64,000 bases of DNA from Struthio camelus (GCF_040807025.1 NC_090954.1:19100501-19164500); one strand, 5' to 3'. Shown: positions 1-37,594, counted from the first letter of the stretch. Program-made: numbers and translations. Notes: generated from the sequence alone by a model not told the origin.

Positions 1-785
1 TTAATGGTTGATGCATGTCACGTTTTTCTTCATGTTCTGATTTAAACCATTACTGGCTGAGCAGGTATGGGATCACCGAAGTATCCACTGTTGATTTACT
101 TTATTAATTATCATGGTAATACTGTAGCATTTCACATGCTCTCTTGAGTCTACTCCAGTAGAACCTGCTGGAGTAGCGATGGAAATACTGCTTTCTTTTT
201 GCGCTTTTGGGACAGAAGCAGTGTTGTCTTGCCCAAAATAGTACATTAAGTTTGAGAGCCAGGCTTTCATGAGTTTGTCTTGCGTCTTAACTAATTTATT
301 TTTTGCTGATCATATGCTTCAGTCCTTCCTTAAAGTGGAAGGACTATAGTTATATTTTGCTCAAGTCCAGTTGCAACTAATAGGAGATATACTGCTTATG
401 CACTTAAGGAATGGCAACAGAATCTAACTTGAAGGCGTGAGATTGAAATACACTGAAATATGTAAGAATATGGTTTATTTACAAATACAGTATTCAGATT
501 AAAAGTAACACTTGCTTAGAAAAAGAAAATCTCAGGTAGAAGGGCTGCTCAATTACAGATTGCAAAGATGAAATGCGAAACATCATGACATTATGCATGC
601 CTCAAAGATGAACAGTCAAAGCATTAACATCAGATGTTGTTGATGTTCTTTTTGCAAGTTGGCTTTGCTTTAAAATTTAATGAATGATTCAGTGTGATAA
701 ATTAAACTGCAGATACTTAAGCTCAACAAGTAATAAAAACATTCAGGCAACTGATGCTACATTTTATATCATTTAAAATTAGTGT

Positions 786-813
786 TAACCATGTTAACCA
801 GTTAACATGGTTA
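786..813. repeat. Perfect 13-bp inverted repeat
   Basis: TAACCATGTTAAC (786-798) and GTTAACATGGTTA (801-813) are exact complements with a 2-base spacer. The centre contains two GTTAAC words, each a half-site-like match for HNF1 factors. Confidence 0.95.
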
Positions 814-860
814 CTACTGACTACTGGCAAATTTTTCCTGCAGATTTTTCTCAGGATATG

Positions 861-897
861 CCCTTCCTCCTCCCCCCCCTCCCCCCCCAACCCCCCC
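861..897. repeat. C-tract cluster in a DOCK2 acceptor region
   Basis: Runs of 8, 8 and 7 C (872-879, 881-888, 891-897) after CCCTTCCTCC. The complementary strand has G-quadruplex potential. It ends 61 bp before the 959 exon. Confidence 0.92.
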
Positions 898-958
898 GCA
901 AGCTACAGTATTTCACACTGGTAGTTCATATGCCCTTAACTTTCCGTCATGATTTCAG

Positions 959-25615
<24,657 letters not shown>

Positions 25616-25670
25616 ATTCATTCACTTACAAGACCACTTTGCAACCAAAAATAATAATATATACATGTAA

Positions 25671-25688
25671 ATATATATATATATATAT
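25671..25688 (+). repeat. (AT)9 microsatellite in DOCK2 3'UTR
   Basis: Eighteen bases of pure AT dinucleotide just after the DOCK2 stop codon, preceded by related AATAATATATACATG sequence. Confidence 0.93.
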
Positions 25689-26356
25689 CTCCTTTTTTAG
25701 ATGACTAGAGAAAAGCACTGATACTGTAGATGGCTAACAGAGAATACAAACAACTGTATTCGTGGGCTCTGATAACAATTACTTATGATATAGATACATG
25801 TATACAAACTGGAGAAATTACTACAGGTTGTGCTAACCAGGATATGGCACAAAAGTTTATTGAGCGTCTTTATTACACAAGTCAAAGGACATTGTGTGTT
25901 CCCTGATGATAAAACTCATTCCAGCAAAGAAAGATGTTAAAGGGCCGTCTGCAGTGCTTGCCATATAATGCAAGTCTTATCCTGTTCTTTTCAGACAGCA
26001 CAGAAGTTACCATTTTGTGTAGCTTGTATAGATACACCCAAGTTAGCTTTAAACTACTGTTGGCAGTGTAGTCAAGGTAACAGGCGGCTCAGCACAAAAC
26101 AGCCACTGAGAATTTAATCTATGGCTCTAGTTGTGTTTACAGTGCTCATGTCTTGCTGCTGCCTCCGCCGCACTGCTCTATATCATCAAATCTTTTTAAG
26201 AGTGATGTCTGTGACACTGACACCATTTTTCTGAGATCTTTTCAGAACAGCAACGGCTGTATTGAAACCATGTGCAGAAGTTTATTGACACATGTATAAG
26301 CTGATATCACATCCAGCAGTGTGAGACAAAGAAAGCTGCGTTTTCTGCTGTTCATC

Positions 26357-26362
26357 AATAAA
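26357..26362 (+). terminator. DOCK2: DOCK2 polyadenylation signal (AATAAA)
   Basis: Canonical AATAAA 742 bp after the stop codon, with a T-rich downstream element about 15-30 bp later. The overall 3'UTR length is plausible for this gene. Confidence 0.6.
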
Positions 26363-26725
26363 ATGTTTAAAAAGTTTCTTTTATTTGCCTCGAACCTTTC
26401 TCACTGGCATCTCTAGGTGTCATAATATATATTAATAGTATCTTACTGACAGCATACATAATTCCACAAGTCCAAGTGTAGTGCTTTCCAAATATAATTG
26501 ATTTTCTGTCTCTCTGACACTCATGAGGTAGAGCTGGAAGATAATGCCTTATCAGCATGAGACTAGACAGTGATGCGGTTCAGCAACTCTCATTTTCTAA
26601 CAACTTGCCCGTTCTTTCTAAAGGAAAGGATGTTGCCCAAAATCAAGGGTTTCTCAATGTGAATAATTCATTTGCCTCTGTCATCCCTGTATGTTTCAGA
26701 CGTCTACATAGTTGTATATTCATTA

Positions 26726-26731
26726 AATAAA
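26726..26731 (+). terminator. DOCK2: Alternative DOCK2 polyadenylation signal (AATAAA)
   Basis: A second canonical AATAAA in aaataaaatgtg, followed by TG-containing sequence. It could give a 1.1-kb 3'UTR. Confidence 0.35.
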
Positions 26732-29700
26732 ATGTGACCATGTATAAGGTTGCAGATGGGAGACTGGCCTTACTGCCATTTTTATGGATGTGGAGAAGAG
26801 GTTAAAATCAGTCCTTGCTAGAATCAATGGAAAGGCAACTTCAGTTTGATCCAAACCTAACTATTTATCTAAACACTTTTACATTCAGCATGAGTAATTT
26901 ATTTAATGAATTTAGCCTCTCTTTGCAAGTTGTCAGTGTGAAGCTGTTTTCTGTTGAAACAATTAGTTGTTTTGTGTGAAAAGTCTGAAATATTTGCTTT
27001 AGGAGCTAATAGTGCACCAAGAAATCCTTTTCACTAAAATAGCCATAGACCTCAAAACCAAAGGGGTCCAGTTTTAACTAAAACAGATTTGTTGGCATGG
27101 ATATTGACAGAATTTTTTCGCTTCATTTGTTTTTCACAGCAACTTAATACTGTTTCTGAGGAAGCACAGAGGAAGAACAAGGCTTTTCCGAAAAAAAACA
27201 AACTCAGTTTAATAGAGTAGGTATCTGTCAGTGGAAGAAAGTGAATGACTGAGGGGTGCATGTTTTACATCTTGCTAGCCTGGGGAAAGTAGGGGAGGGT
27301 GCCCAGGTTGTCCTTCAATATTATTTGCAGATGCATTGAAGAAATACTTTTATGACAAAATAAAAGGAATTTTAAAATAAAGAGTTTGGTTTTACTAGGA
27401 ATGAGTAAGGAAAGGATGATTTGGCTACCATTTAGTCTACGTAAAGACACCTGTTAAATGTTGCCTTTTGCCTATTGTATCTTGTAGCTGTGCTTTCCTC
27501 CGAGAATGGAATATGAGAGTTTTAGGTCAAGCAGTTATAAAAATTATAATTACTGTGATTCAAAAGAAAAATGTGCAAAGAACAGAAGGGAAAGAAGAGT
27601 GCAGAAATAAATAGCAGGAAGGCAGGAGTACAACGTCCAAAGGAAGTTTGGTGTCGAGTGTGTAACCAGCGATGCAAATGCAGGCTTATGTTTTGCTTAG
27701 GATTTAGTATAATTTTTGGTGAAGGATGTAGGGTCACACGAAACTGACCAAATACAAGCAAAATCCTGTTGTATGTCCAGTATCACAGATTGGAACTCTT
27801 CTTGCCAGCCCAATTTTGGATCTGTTTCAAGCCTGAAAAAGTGTAGTTCAGCATCTGAGTAAACGTATTTCAGCTCTGAGTAAAAAAGAAAAATTAACTA
27901 AGAAAAAATTACTGCTAAGCACGGGGTGTACATGAAATTGGAATTGTAAGGATGTGTGTTTGGACAACAGCTTTAGCCATTCACAAGTTTCCAGAAACTG
28001 CAGATACTGACATCAGTCTAAGTAAGCAACATGGCATGAACAATGGGATGCCCTAGGATAATAAAGCCTAAGTGTGGCCATCTGGCAACATCTGTTTGAA
28101 AATGTAAATCACACAGCACTGATTGTTGCCATTTCTGTCACAAACTAAACAGGCCTTCAGTTCATCTATGCAGAGGAGGATCTACTTGGGCTGCACAGAA
28201 CCTAAGCATCTGACATTCTTTGAAGTGAAGCCCAGAGGGCGTAGAAATTCACTGCAGCATAGGGTCAGGCTTAGGTTGCTGTCCCAGAGAATTAATGAAG
28301 CAGATGTAGCTTCACGTGTAGTTTGTATAGCCTCTTCTCTTCCCCAGCACCAGGCAAGGTCAAAAAAGCGTTTCTGGAGGTAAGGATGCTTTCATGTGCT
28401 TTCTGTATTGGAGCTATTTCACTTCTCTCAGACATGTCAAATTGAACAGTAACAGTCTGGTTTTCTGGATTGCACGGCACTGACATAATGATAGGGTAGT
28501 GGGAATCTGCAGAAGAAATCTATGTAGAGCACGGGGTTGGTAAGATTCCGTGCATGGGCATGTGAAATCACACGCTGATCTGTAGAAAGCTGTTACGGTT
28601 GCAACAACATAATGTTCAAGCTGTATGTCATGTATGTTCATTTGGCTAGATGTCTGAATTTTAGACAGAAGCATCCAAGCTATCTCTATCACAAAGTGCA
28701 GCACCATGTCAATGAATAATGGACTAGCTCCAGAGAAGCTGCTGTGTCAATGTAGTGTGAGGCCTGGTCATGGATGGCAAAGAGCCATAGTCGACCTGCC
28801 CTTCTTTGCTCTATGTAACGATACTGTCCAAGTCCTCATTATGAACTCGTGAGTTAGTTATTCGTGTTTTTGGGGAATTTGATGTTTTTAAAATGTCAGT
28901 AAAAATCAGCTGAGGTTGACCTGTAGGAAGGTGTGCAGAGCATCAATTAATAAGGGTCAAGTTTCTGACATGGAGAACGGAGTGGGAAAAAATGTTTTGT
29001 TAAAGGTTTTACAGACCCCAGAATGCATTGTGTTCTTGACCTGAGAATTAATGTAATACACCTGTGTATTTGGTGTTAGGTACTGCTTCACAGGGAACTT
29101 TTCATCTGTAATACATGCAGTCTGTAATCTGTTTTCTATTAGACAGTAGAAATTTGGGATAAGTAAGGGGTGCCATATTGGTTATTCAATATGCAGTACA
29201 CAAATATATCAGGCATCACTGGATCTGTGTTTTCCATTCTCATTGTTGATAGTGTTTGGCCTGGCTTTTGGCTTTTTCTCCCGTTCTCCTCTGATTCGTT
29301 TAATCAAAGCTGTGATCTTTTCTTAAAGACTGATCTGATCTTCCTTTCTTTAAAGACTCATTAAGGCAGGATTACCATTCTTTGTACAGGGACACCACAT
29401 TTTGCATGAGTAGGAGCGAGGATTGGGTTTCTTCAAGTAAAAATGTACAGAATTTCAAAGTGTAATTATTTTCTCCTTTTCTAGCCTGTTCATACTTATT
29501 ACAAGGTGATAGTAAACAACTTAGGGCGGTATAACACTGTGTGAGTAGCTTTCCCTGGATGTATCTGTAATGCATCATATGAACTGTATCCTGAGTAGAA
29601 GACTCTGAGAGTTTGAAATGTGTCCAACTTCATCGTGTTTATCACTAAGGAATCAGGCTGCATCCTGTGAAGAACAGAAGTCATTAGAACCAACATGGTG

Positions 29701-29991
29701 GAATATTCTGCTTTCCGTACAGGATTTGAAATGCAAGGGCTGTTTCCTCCTACAGTTACTCATGCAAGGAGACTTTTACAGAATAACACTGGAAAATTCT
29801 CCTCAATCTGGAGAGCATCAACTAGTCTGAGTGGTGATCAGGAGTTTTTAGCACCAACTGCTATATTCGACTTTCGTGTTTTCAGGCATCAGCCATTTCA
29901 CTGTAAAATTGACTAAAGAGCTGTTTCTAAGCTAAGTTGGCAAAAAACAATAAACCTGTGCCTAGCTCCTGTTCACAGCTTTCTGAAGGGA

Positions 29992-30048
29992 AATGGATAG
30001 ACAGGGGATAGATAGACCGGTTAATGGGAATGGATAGACAGGTTAATG
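29992..30048 (+). repeat. Short imperfect tandem duplication
   Basis: AATGGATAGACAGG occurs at 29,992-30,005 and 30,029-30,042, and GGTTAATG occurs after each (30,019-30,026 and 30,041-30,048). Intervening GATAGATAGAC is a further partial copy. Confidence 0.85.
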
Positions 30049-32280
30049 CTTTTGGGTTGTGTTACTAAAATTACTGAAATTTGAACAAAAAAATAGATTC
30101 AGAGTTTGAGTTGCTCTCTTTATCCCACCTGACAGTCGAGTGACAAATGCTGCAAATATATTGCTGCTTGCTTCATTGGTACTGGCAGTGACAGAGTAGA
30201 CTCAGAGTTGAAGGTGAATGCAAGGAATCCTGCAAGAAAACAGTTTCGGAATGATGACAGAAAACTACTGGTGAAGTGGAGAGGATGTGGAGGATTTGAC
30301 TTTATCAGTTTGAATATGACATCTCTTCGCAATTCAACAACTGTAAATCACACAGTAGAATCTGTACCCAGAGTCAGTATGAGATTTTTACACTGATTGC
30401 ACTAATGAGCATAAATTCCTGCTTTGGACTAGGATAAATGTGTAAGTATTTGCCTGTCCTTACAACTATGCAGATTCTGACTCAAAGCTGCTAGCTTGCA
30501 TCACAGTCTTGCGGCAGCTGCATCATGTCTCGCTGCTTATCAAGGGTTTTTTATTTCAATGCAAGTCAGAGCAATGGAAGTACCTTTGAAATAATGGTGA
30601 TATAATTTAAATCGCTAAAAAGCCAGTCAAGCTCCCGCATGAGGTTTTTTTCACCCTGATCATGGAGTGAGAGCCCTTTTAAATGAGAAAAGCTGTTGAA
30701 CATGTTTTTAAAATGGCAAGGTAGGGGAGAAGAAGGCAAGTTCATTTGTCAGTAAATCTGGCAAATATGGAAGCTTGCAGCCATCTCCAATCCTGGATGC
30801 TTTAAAGTAATCACTAGTGTTCAGCTGCACATTTTTTTCCCCTTCCAGAACTGAGCTCCTACTTGTTCTTGAGTATTCAAGGTCTTTTTGAGAGAGAACA
30901 TTGAGCAACATTTCTGGGGCTGCCCACAGTTCGAAGAACTTCAGCATTGGCAACGTTTACTGCTCTTGGGTGACTAGAGTGGTTGTTCTTTATTGACTCA
31001 GTCTGTAATTTTGTATTCTGATTTGCCGTCATGATACAGTCTGTGCTAAAGATTAACACTGTAAAGGAATAATTCTTCTGCAAACAAACCTGAGCTAAGC
31101 CACAGATTTCATAAACTTTAAAATGCTGGATAACTCTAACTATAGTTTTAAAGTGAGTAGGACAGTTTGAGCTGATTAGTTTTTGGACAGAATTATCCCA
31201 TTTCAATGTGTTCTTTTGTCTTCCAGGATAGGAGAAAGCCCCACTGTGCTGTAAGTGACATTTCCTACACCTGACCCCAGAATTAGATGGCCGCTGTGAG
31301 ACTGTTTCTGCTTTAACAAATAGGGTTTCTGTGTTACATAAGCATTTGTATGCGCTACAGCCCCAAGTGCACCATTATGCACATCACTGGTATTCAACCC
31401 GCATGTACTAACAGGTTATTAGGATAACCATGAACAGTCTATCTTATTCACAAATAACTCTTTATAGGCCTGCTGGTTGGCTTGAATGAATCATTTCAGC
31501 TGATGGTAGGTGGCTGTTGGTGTTGTTACAGTGGGTTTAAGTGGCGACTATGATGGAAAAGGCACAGGGAAAGGAATGGCGATAAGAAAACAGTCATTTA
31601 AGGTATCTGTGCCCTGAGTTGGCAGGCCTGCGGCCAAAGAGGAAACTATTTACATTAAGTAGTAGAAATGTTGAACTGTTTCTGTAACTATATTAAGGCT
31701 AAAAACTGCCATGTTTGCTCATATGTGTTTATTGATGAGAAACCCCGGATAGAGATGATAAGCAGCTCTTTTAGCCAGGGAGGCTGCATTTTATCTTGCA
31801 GTTAGGCATGATACTGATTCTGCAAATGTTTAGGAACATGAAGTCTTTCTGTATATGAATTCAGTTGCTTTGATGCACCCAGCAATGCTTCAGTAGTGCT
31901 CTGGCACTCAGTAGCAGTAATGCCCACTCAGGGTGGAGCTAAAGCCAGAATTTGTGGAGTCTTTCTTAAAAACTGCATTTCGGGCTACTTTTGCAAGTAA
32001 ATAGTTCTATTACAGATCAGCAAAGGAAAGCAAAACAAACAAACCTAAAAGATGTTGGAAGTCTCTAAAAGTTCCAGAATTTTTGTACAGAATTTCAAAA
32101 GCAGTTGAACTGCTAATATGAAAAGGTGAGAAAGGCTTACATATACCATTGGTTAGTTTTACAGATTCCAAATCTAGAGCCGTGTAACGTTGCTCGGCTG
32201 AGAGTGGTCACGGGGTAAAATACATAAACTGACAAGGTATCTCTAGGGCAGATGCCGATTCAATACACTTTCAAAAATTG

Positions 32281-32296
32281 TCGCTAGGGGGAGATA
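32281..32296 (+). promoter_or_regulatory. Candidate CTCF-like site
   Basis: TCGCTAGGGGGAGATA resembles the CTCF core (C-G/A-CTAGGGGGC-G) with two or three departures. It lies between the leukocyte gene DOCK2 and the epithelial gene FOXI1, where a boundary would make sense. This is a motif resemblance only. Confidence 0.3.
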
Positions 32297-35200
32297 AGTG
32301 GTTGCAATACTATGTCCGAATAAAACAACAGAAACTAAAGATCTGTCTACACGGACATTAGGAAAACTGAAATGGAGCAACTGGAAGTGCAAAGATAATT
32401 AATACTTTAAGCCATCCCATTCAGAAGTTAGATGATCTTAGTCTCCTGCAGTTAAATCCTGGTTAAATTAACCTCAAGTTTATCTATGACTGGGTGTGTT
32501 CACAGAGTAGTTTACTGCACTTGTACCAATTCACTTATCAGTTTTAGTTGCTAATTAATTTTCCCCATGTGTTTGTGTTGCGCAAGTACCAAAGGGTGTA
32601 GAGGACTGTGAACAAAACTTTAAAAAAATTGAATTTATGTTTTCTGAAAAATTCTTTCTTTTAAAATATCTTTTCAATAATATATTCGTTTAAATTGTGG
32701 AGGGGGCAGAACTGAGTTATCTGTACAAGTGAATATGTTGATGCTGAAATCTGATGGTAACAGAAGTATTAGCCATGTTACTATTTTTTTCTTTGTATAA
32801 ATCATATTATGCATCTCACTGAAATGCACAGCAGTTCAAACTTACTTTGAAGGGTTTTGGAAAGGTGTACAGATTAATTTTCTTGGTAAACACAGTCAAT
32901 GTTCATACAACACCGCATTTAATTTTAGCATGGTTTATCTCTAATATAAACAAACATAGAGTAGCAGGCATACAAGAATAAGCAGATAATCTGAAACAAG
33001 CAAGCACCTCAGCTGTTCGGAAGTTGGTAGCAGCAGTGAGTGTTATTGATTGAAGTGTCTATATTTGCACTACTGTCCTCTGATTAAGAGACAATTCAGA
33101 TTATAACAGTGAGAGGAATTCCTTGAAGGAACCTCTCCATGTCTGGTTTAGACTTGAGGTATTCCTCCCTCAGAAGGGTGAGCACGGCTCTACTTTGCAG
33201 CAGAGCCCCAGGGAGCCACAGGCAGCCAAATGGAGACTCCAGATTTCCTGCTGCCTACTCCCTGTCATGGGTCAGGAGACTCCTAATCCCGTCTACCATA
33301 CTGTATGTTGGGAAGATGGTGGCAAGGCCTTTGTTGAAGCAGGAGCGATGACTACTCTTATCATAGTTCTTATGATCAGAAAGCAGCTACTAACACTCAG
33401 CTACTAGCACTCATGGGGTTTTACAGTCTTCTAAAACCCCAGCTATAAAGGCCTTTTAAAATGCATAGTGGATTTGGTCTGGAAGTTCTAAAAAAGTCTA
33501 AGGGCATTCTAGCATGGCAGTATTAATGGCACTGGTCCAAAGGATATTGCTTTTTCCATTAATTTAATGTTCAGCCTGCATTTCTGGAAATAAAGATGTT
33601 AGTTCCCTTGTTTTGTAATAAGGTATTCTACATTTCCTAAGCTTTTGTAATGACCGTGAGATGGCATTGCTTTGTCTGCTGCACCTTGTTTCTCCTGATG
33701 ATTGGGTTTATTTTGTGCATGCACTGGGCAGAATACTAGTGGAATAAGGGAAGAAGACTTTTTACAAGTGTTTCACTAGACGACTGAGAATACAGAGATT
33801 TTTATGTGAAAATGTCTTATGGAGGGATACTGAACTGTTTCTGAATGCATTGTGTGAATTGTTGGAATCAAGCTGAGTGGCTTGCTATACTGAACTGTAG
33901 ATGAACCCTTCTTCTTTTAACATCCAATTTTTCCCTCCTCTTTGTGAACATATAAATAGCCTATATGATCTTTTCTTCAACAAAATGTTAATCCATGATC
34001 ATACACCAGGATTGGGTTTATATACAATGTTGCTAGTACAGCCTAAGGCTTCATATTCATTAAAAATACATTTGTGTACTATAGGATTATCTGGCAATAC
34101 ATATCATGATCTGGAACAAACGTGAGCAATCAATTTAGTTTCTGGCTAATTAGCTAAAGTACATGACACAGAGTGCTGCTTTATGTGTTTAGAGTGGCTA
34201 TATATGGGACAAGATTTGCCAGGATGAGGTTACTATTTCAATATTTTGAACCTCTTTGAGCAGTCAGGGTGGGTTTGCACTACTTTGCTTCGCAGCATGC
34301 AGCTGGAGTGTTTTTGATCTAAGTTCTTGTCACACTGTGGAACAGAATTATGACCTGAAGGTGCTTCTGATACTAGAAGGTGCCATGCTTTCTTTTGCTT
34401 TATTGTTTCACAAGATCCAGTTAGTAAACTAGAGTTGGAAGTATCTTCCCCTAAATATTTCAGAACCTTACAGAAAGTTCCCCATAGTACACTCAACCTT
34501 GTTGACCCCACACTTTAGCTTTCTACTGTGTGCCCCTGGCTTCCATACATGCTTCTCCCAAGTGGCTGCATTTGAGAAATGCTGAATGTATAGAATCATG
34601 AGCAAAAGTGCACAAATCCAAGTTTTTAATGAAATTATGTGGAACTTTTCATAACCCAAGATTTCAGAAAATTATGTAAATTGTAACACAGCAGCCCGTA
34701 TGAAGAAATATTATTGTTGGCTGGAGCAGAGGGGTACATAGGAGACTTAAAGACATATGGAGAACTGTTCTGCAGGAGGCTTGGCCTTAACCTGGCAGAA
34801 TTTGGAGCTTCGCTTTATAAATCCACAGGAGCAAATCTTCATTTAACACAACAGCTGATGACAGTCTTTGGTTTGACAACAATCTTTGGTTACCAGACTT
34901 CCAGCTCATAGAGGTGTGTACACTCAGGGCTGTAGAGTACTGTCTTTTAGTAACAAGTATTAAAGCATGGTGTATCTCACCTACAAAGACCTCACCAAAC
35001 CCAAAACATTGTGTTCTTTGGAACTAATGCTCACTGAACTATGACTTCATTATCAAGCTCCCCTTTTTTTCAGACTTTTCAGCCCTAAACATGATCTGTG
35101 TGCATAGCTTTGCCAATAAATCACCTGTTACCAGCTTTTCTCTATGGAAGCCTCACTATTTTTCCTTTTCCTTTCCCCACTTCTGGGATTGCTACTTTCT

Positions 35201-37246
35201 CCTGCCATCCTTGCCAAAAACAGCAGTCGCAGTCGTGAGACAGTAATCCTGGCTGGACTCAGCTCCACTTCAGACCAGCCCTGCTCAGAGCAATCACAGC
35301 TTGAGCAAAGTTTATTCTTTCTTTGCTGCGCTTTGCCTGCATAAGCAGCATCTGTACCTGAAGTGCTATGCTGGAAAAAGTACCGCACTGATTCTCAGAC
35401 AGTAAGGTGTGCCCACAGTACTGACAAACTACCATTTTTACCGGTGGTGTTTATACGCCTATCTGAGTAGATCAGGCACAGTCAGTTGGAAGAAAAATGC
35501 TAATTGGATTGTGTCTATATTAGAAGCTGTGCCAGCGCACACATGCCAGGGAGGGATCAGACCTTTGCACTCTTTCAGAGCTAAATAGGTAGAAGCCTAC
35601 AGTTGCCTTGGTGTTTCATTGCTCTAAGAGCAGTACTTGCCCTTCTTCACCCCAGTGCTCTCTTTGCTAGTTCTGTTGCTTGTTCTGTGTGCTACTTTGC
35701 TAAAATGTCACATCAAGGTAGGTCTGCGAGTGACCTGATCGTTCTCAGGCAGTGGCAGGCCACAGTTAGGGGCTGACCTTGATGAAATGTACTGCGCCAA
35801 AACTTTATAAGCCTTACAACCTTCTTCAGTCTGACTGTAGAAGTGATTTTTTTTTTTCTTTGTAAAGCCTGGCGTATTTTTAAAGCATGTATTTACCCAG
35901 CACCCATTTCAGGGTATTTTAACTGTAAACGAGCGAGCAGAGCACTTCAGGAAGTATGTATTTAGATGCCACTCATCAAAGTTCCTGTTGCAGTGAGCTG
36001 AATTTCTACTTCTTGGAATAAACAAACTTTGAGCAGTAATAAATTTTAAAGTTTTTTTCTTGGGTGGTTTTTTCAGCAATAATGTAATTTGTTCAGAGGA
36101 TCAAAAATCTGTCATATTTTCTTTTCATACAGTATTCTAGGTCTTAGTTCATTTTAAAACTGACTCCATTTTTTTACTCATCTGACCATTTCCTAAACAG
36201 TTTGTTCCGTTGATTCTTTTATAACTTTATTAGCAATATTTTTAACATTAATATTTGCCAGACTACAAACGCACCTTAAAAATATATCTATATGCTATAT
36301 TTTTTTCTTGCACTGCAAATGATTTTATGTGAAGTGAAAGCAAATATTTATTAAATAACAGCTTCAGAGAGACGTTTCTGAGCTGCTAAACTGGCTAGCT
36401 TTGTCATTCAGTACTCTGTATTTCCGCTGTAATTCTAGTGACATTTTTTGGTATTTGTTAAAGCAACAACAGTACAAACATTATGTTAGTGAATCACACT
36501 AACAGTTGGGGAGTGGGTAAATCTTGGTGGTGATGCTGCAGCACAGAAGATTAAGTGACCTGATTAATGTGTGACAAACCAAAAATCAAGTCTTTGGGAC
36601 AGCCAGGAATTCAAAACTGCAGGTCAACATTTATGCTTCCACAGAAATCATGGGAGTAGTGCCATCTTTAACACCACCACCAGGACTTAATTTAACTGTA
36701 TAGATTACTAAAGCTAAGTCTAGTTCCAAATGTATGTAGGTACCTTGCATGTAAAAAAGAATATGCAAATGACACTGCTTTTCTCTGAAGGGAACTGTAA
36801 CTATGCGTTTAATTACTGTTCAGTCTCTTACACAGTTGCAGTCTAAGAGCCATCCCCGTTCTGACACATGCGTTAGAGAGATTGCAGCTTTGCTTTTTCC
36901 TCCTTTGTAAGTACAGGGTGCCAGTCAAGGCAACGATAACTATTTTTCCAAGTCACGAAAGGGCTAGAGGTCTTTGCTTGTTGCTTATTATTAAGGAATC
37001 AACTTTTGTTTATATAGCTAGAAATGAAGTTCTTGGAAATCAGGTGAAACGAGCTATGCTGAAAAGTGTCTCTCTTCTGCTTGGAAATTCTGCTAAGAGG
37101 TTTTATGACCTCTCTGCACCAATTCTGCAGCAAAGAGGAAGCAGCAAATAATGATTTCCCATCTTGGTTTACCTATTTACAGCTCTAATGAAAGGCTTGA
37201 TAATTAAGCTTGAAAATTTTTTCTCACAAGATTAATCCTCACTTTA

Positions 37247-37290
37247 GTGAGTAATTCGATTTAAATCAGTAAGATTACTCACGTGAGTAA
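37247..37290. promoter_or_regulatory. FOXI1: Palindromic CACGTG E-box with repeated GTGAGTAA half-sites
   Basis: TTACTCACGTGAGTAA at 37,275-37,290 is a perfect 16-bp palindrome centred on CACGTG. A third GTGAGTAAT copy lies at 37,247-37,255, so ATTACTCAC (37,274-37,282) can also pair with it. CACGTG flanked by TCA/TGA is the form bound by MiT/TFE and USF bHLH-zip proteins. It sits about 560 bp upstream of the FOXI1 start codon. Confidence 0.5.
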
Positions 37291-37594
37291 CCAGTTGCAG
37301 AATTTGGCTGCAGGACTATGATTGCCTAGGGGGAAGTACAAGCAAGTCTGCAATTAAAATTACAGAAGGAAAAGGAGATCTGACCTTTTAGAAAAAGTAT
37401 ATAAATGCCTACTGTTTCACTGAAGAATGACAAAGGCTTTTGCATTCTGAGGTGTTACTACAGCAGTGCATAACTCCTTTTCTTTAAAAAGAAAGGTAGA
37501 AAAGGTAGAAAAAGAAGGATCTCTGGGCTTTTAACTTCAAGGCACCTTAGGCTTTCTTTATGTGCATCACATTAGTGGAAAATTCCTTCATTCA

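Larger units (their letters stand above)
1..958 (+). other. DOCK2: DOCK2 intron (3' part)
   Basis: This is intronic sequence upstream of the first DOCK2 exon in the window. I looked for the preceding DOCK2 exon, which should end one base into a Tyr codon before a GT donor, and did not find it. Two local structures stand out: a perfect 13-bp inverted repeat at 786-813 and a run of C tracts at 861-897 shortly before the acceptor AG at 957-958. Short ORFs here look like chance. Confidence 0.8.
25616..26385 (+). other. DOCK2: DOCK2 3'UTR (short form)
   Basis: Sequence between the stop codon and the first good poly(A) signal at 26,357. It contains an (AT)9 repeat at 25,671-25,688. The end is inferred from the signal plus the downstream T-rich stretch tttcttttattt; no transcript data were available. 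Confidence 0.6.
26760..37240. other. DOCK2-FOXI1 intergenic region
   Basis: About 10.5 kb with frequent stops in all frames and no ORF whose translation I recognise. It has a small minisatellite-like duplication (29,992-30,048), a CTCF-like match (32,281-32,296) and an AT-rich block near 36,040-36,360. ORFs up to 109 codons (for example 30,877-31,206 minus and 33,123-33,407 plus) lack splice context or family features. Undetected non-coding transcripts remain possible. Confidence 0.75.

Noticed and set aside
1..958. A preceding DOCK2 exon
   Set aside because: No segment encodes the expected residues before GQYIQC, nor ends one base into a codon at a GT donor.
33123..33407. 94-codon ORF between DOCK2 and FOXI1
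   Set aside because: No family match; two overlapping frames are open at once, which argues for base composition rather than selection.
37320..37340. GCCTAGGGGGAAG as a second CTCF site
   Set aside because: Too few matches to the core beyond the TAGGGGG string to report as a feature.
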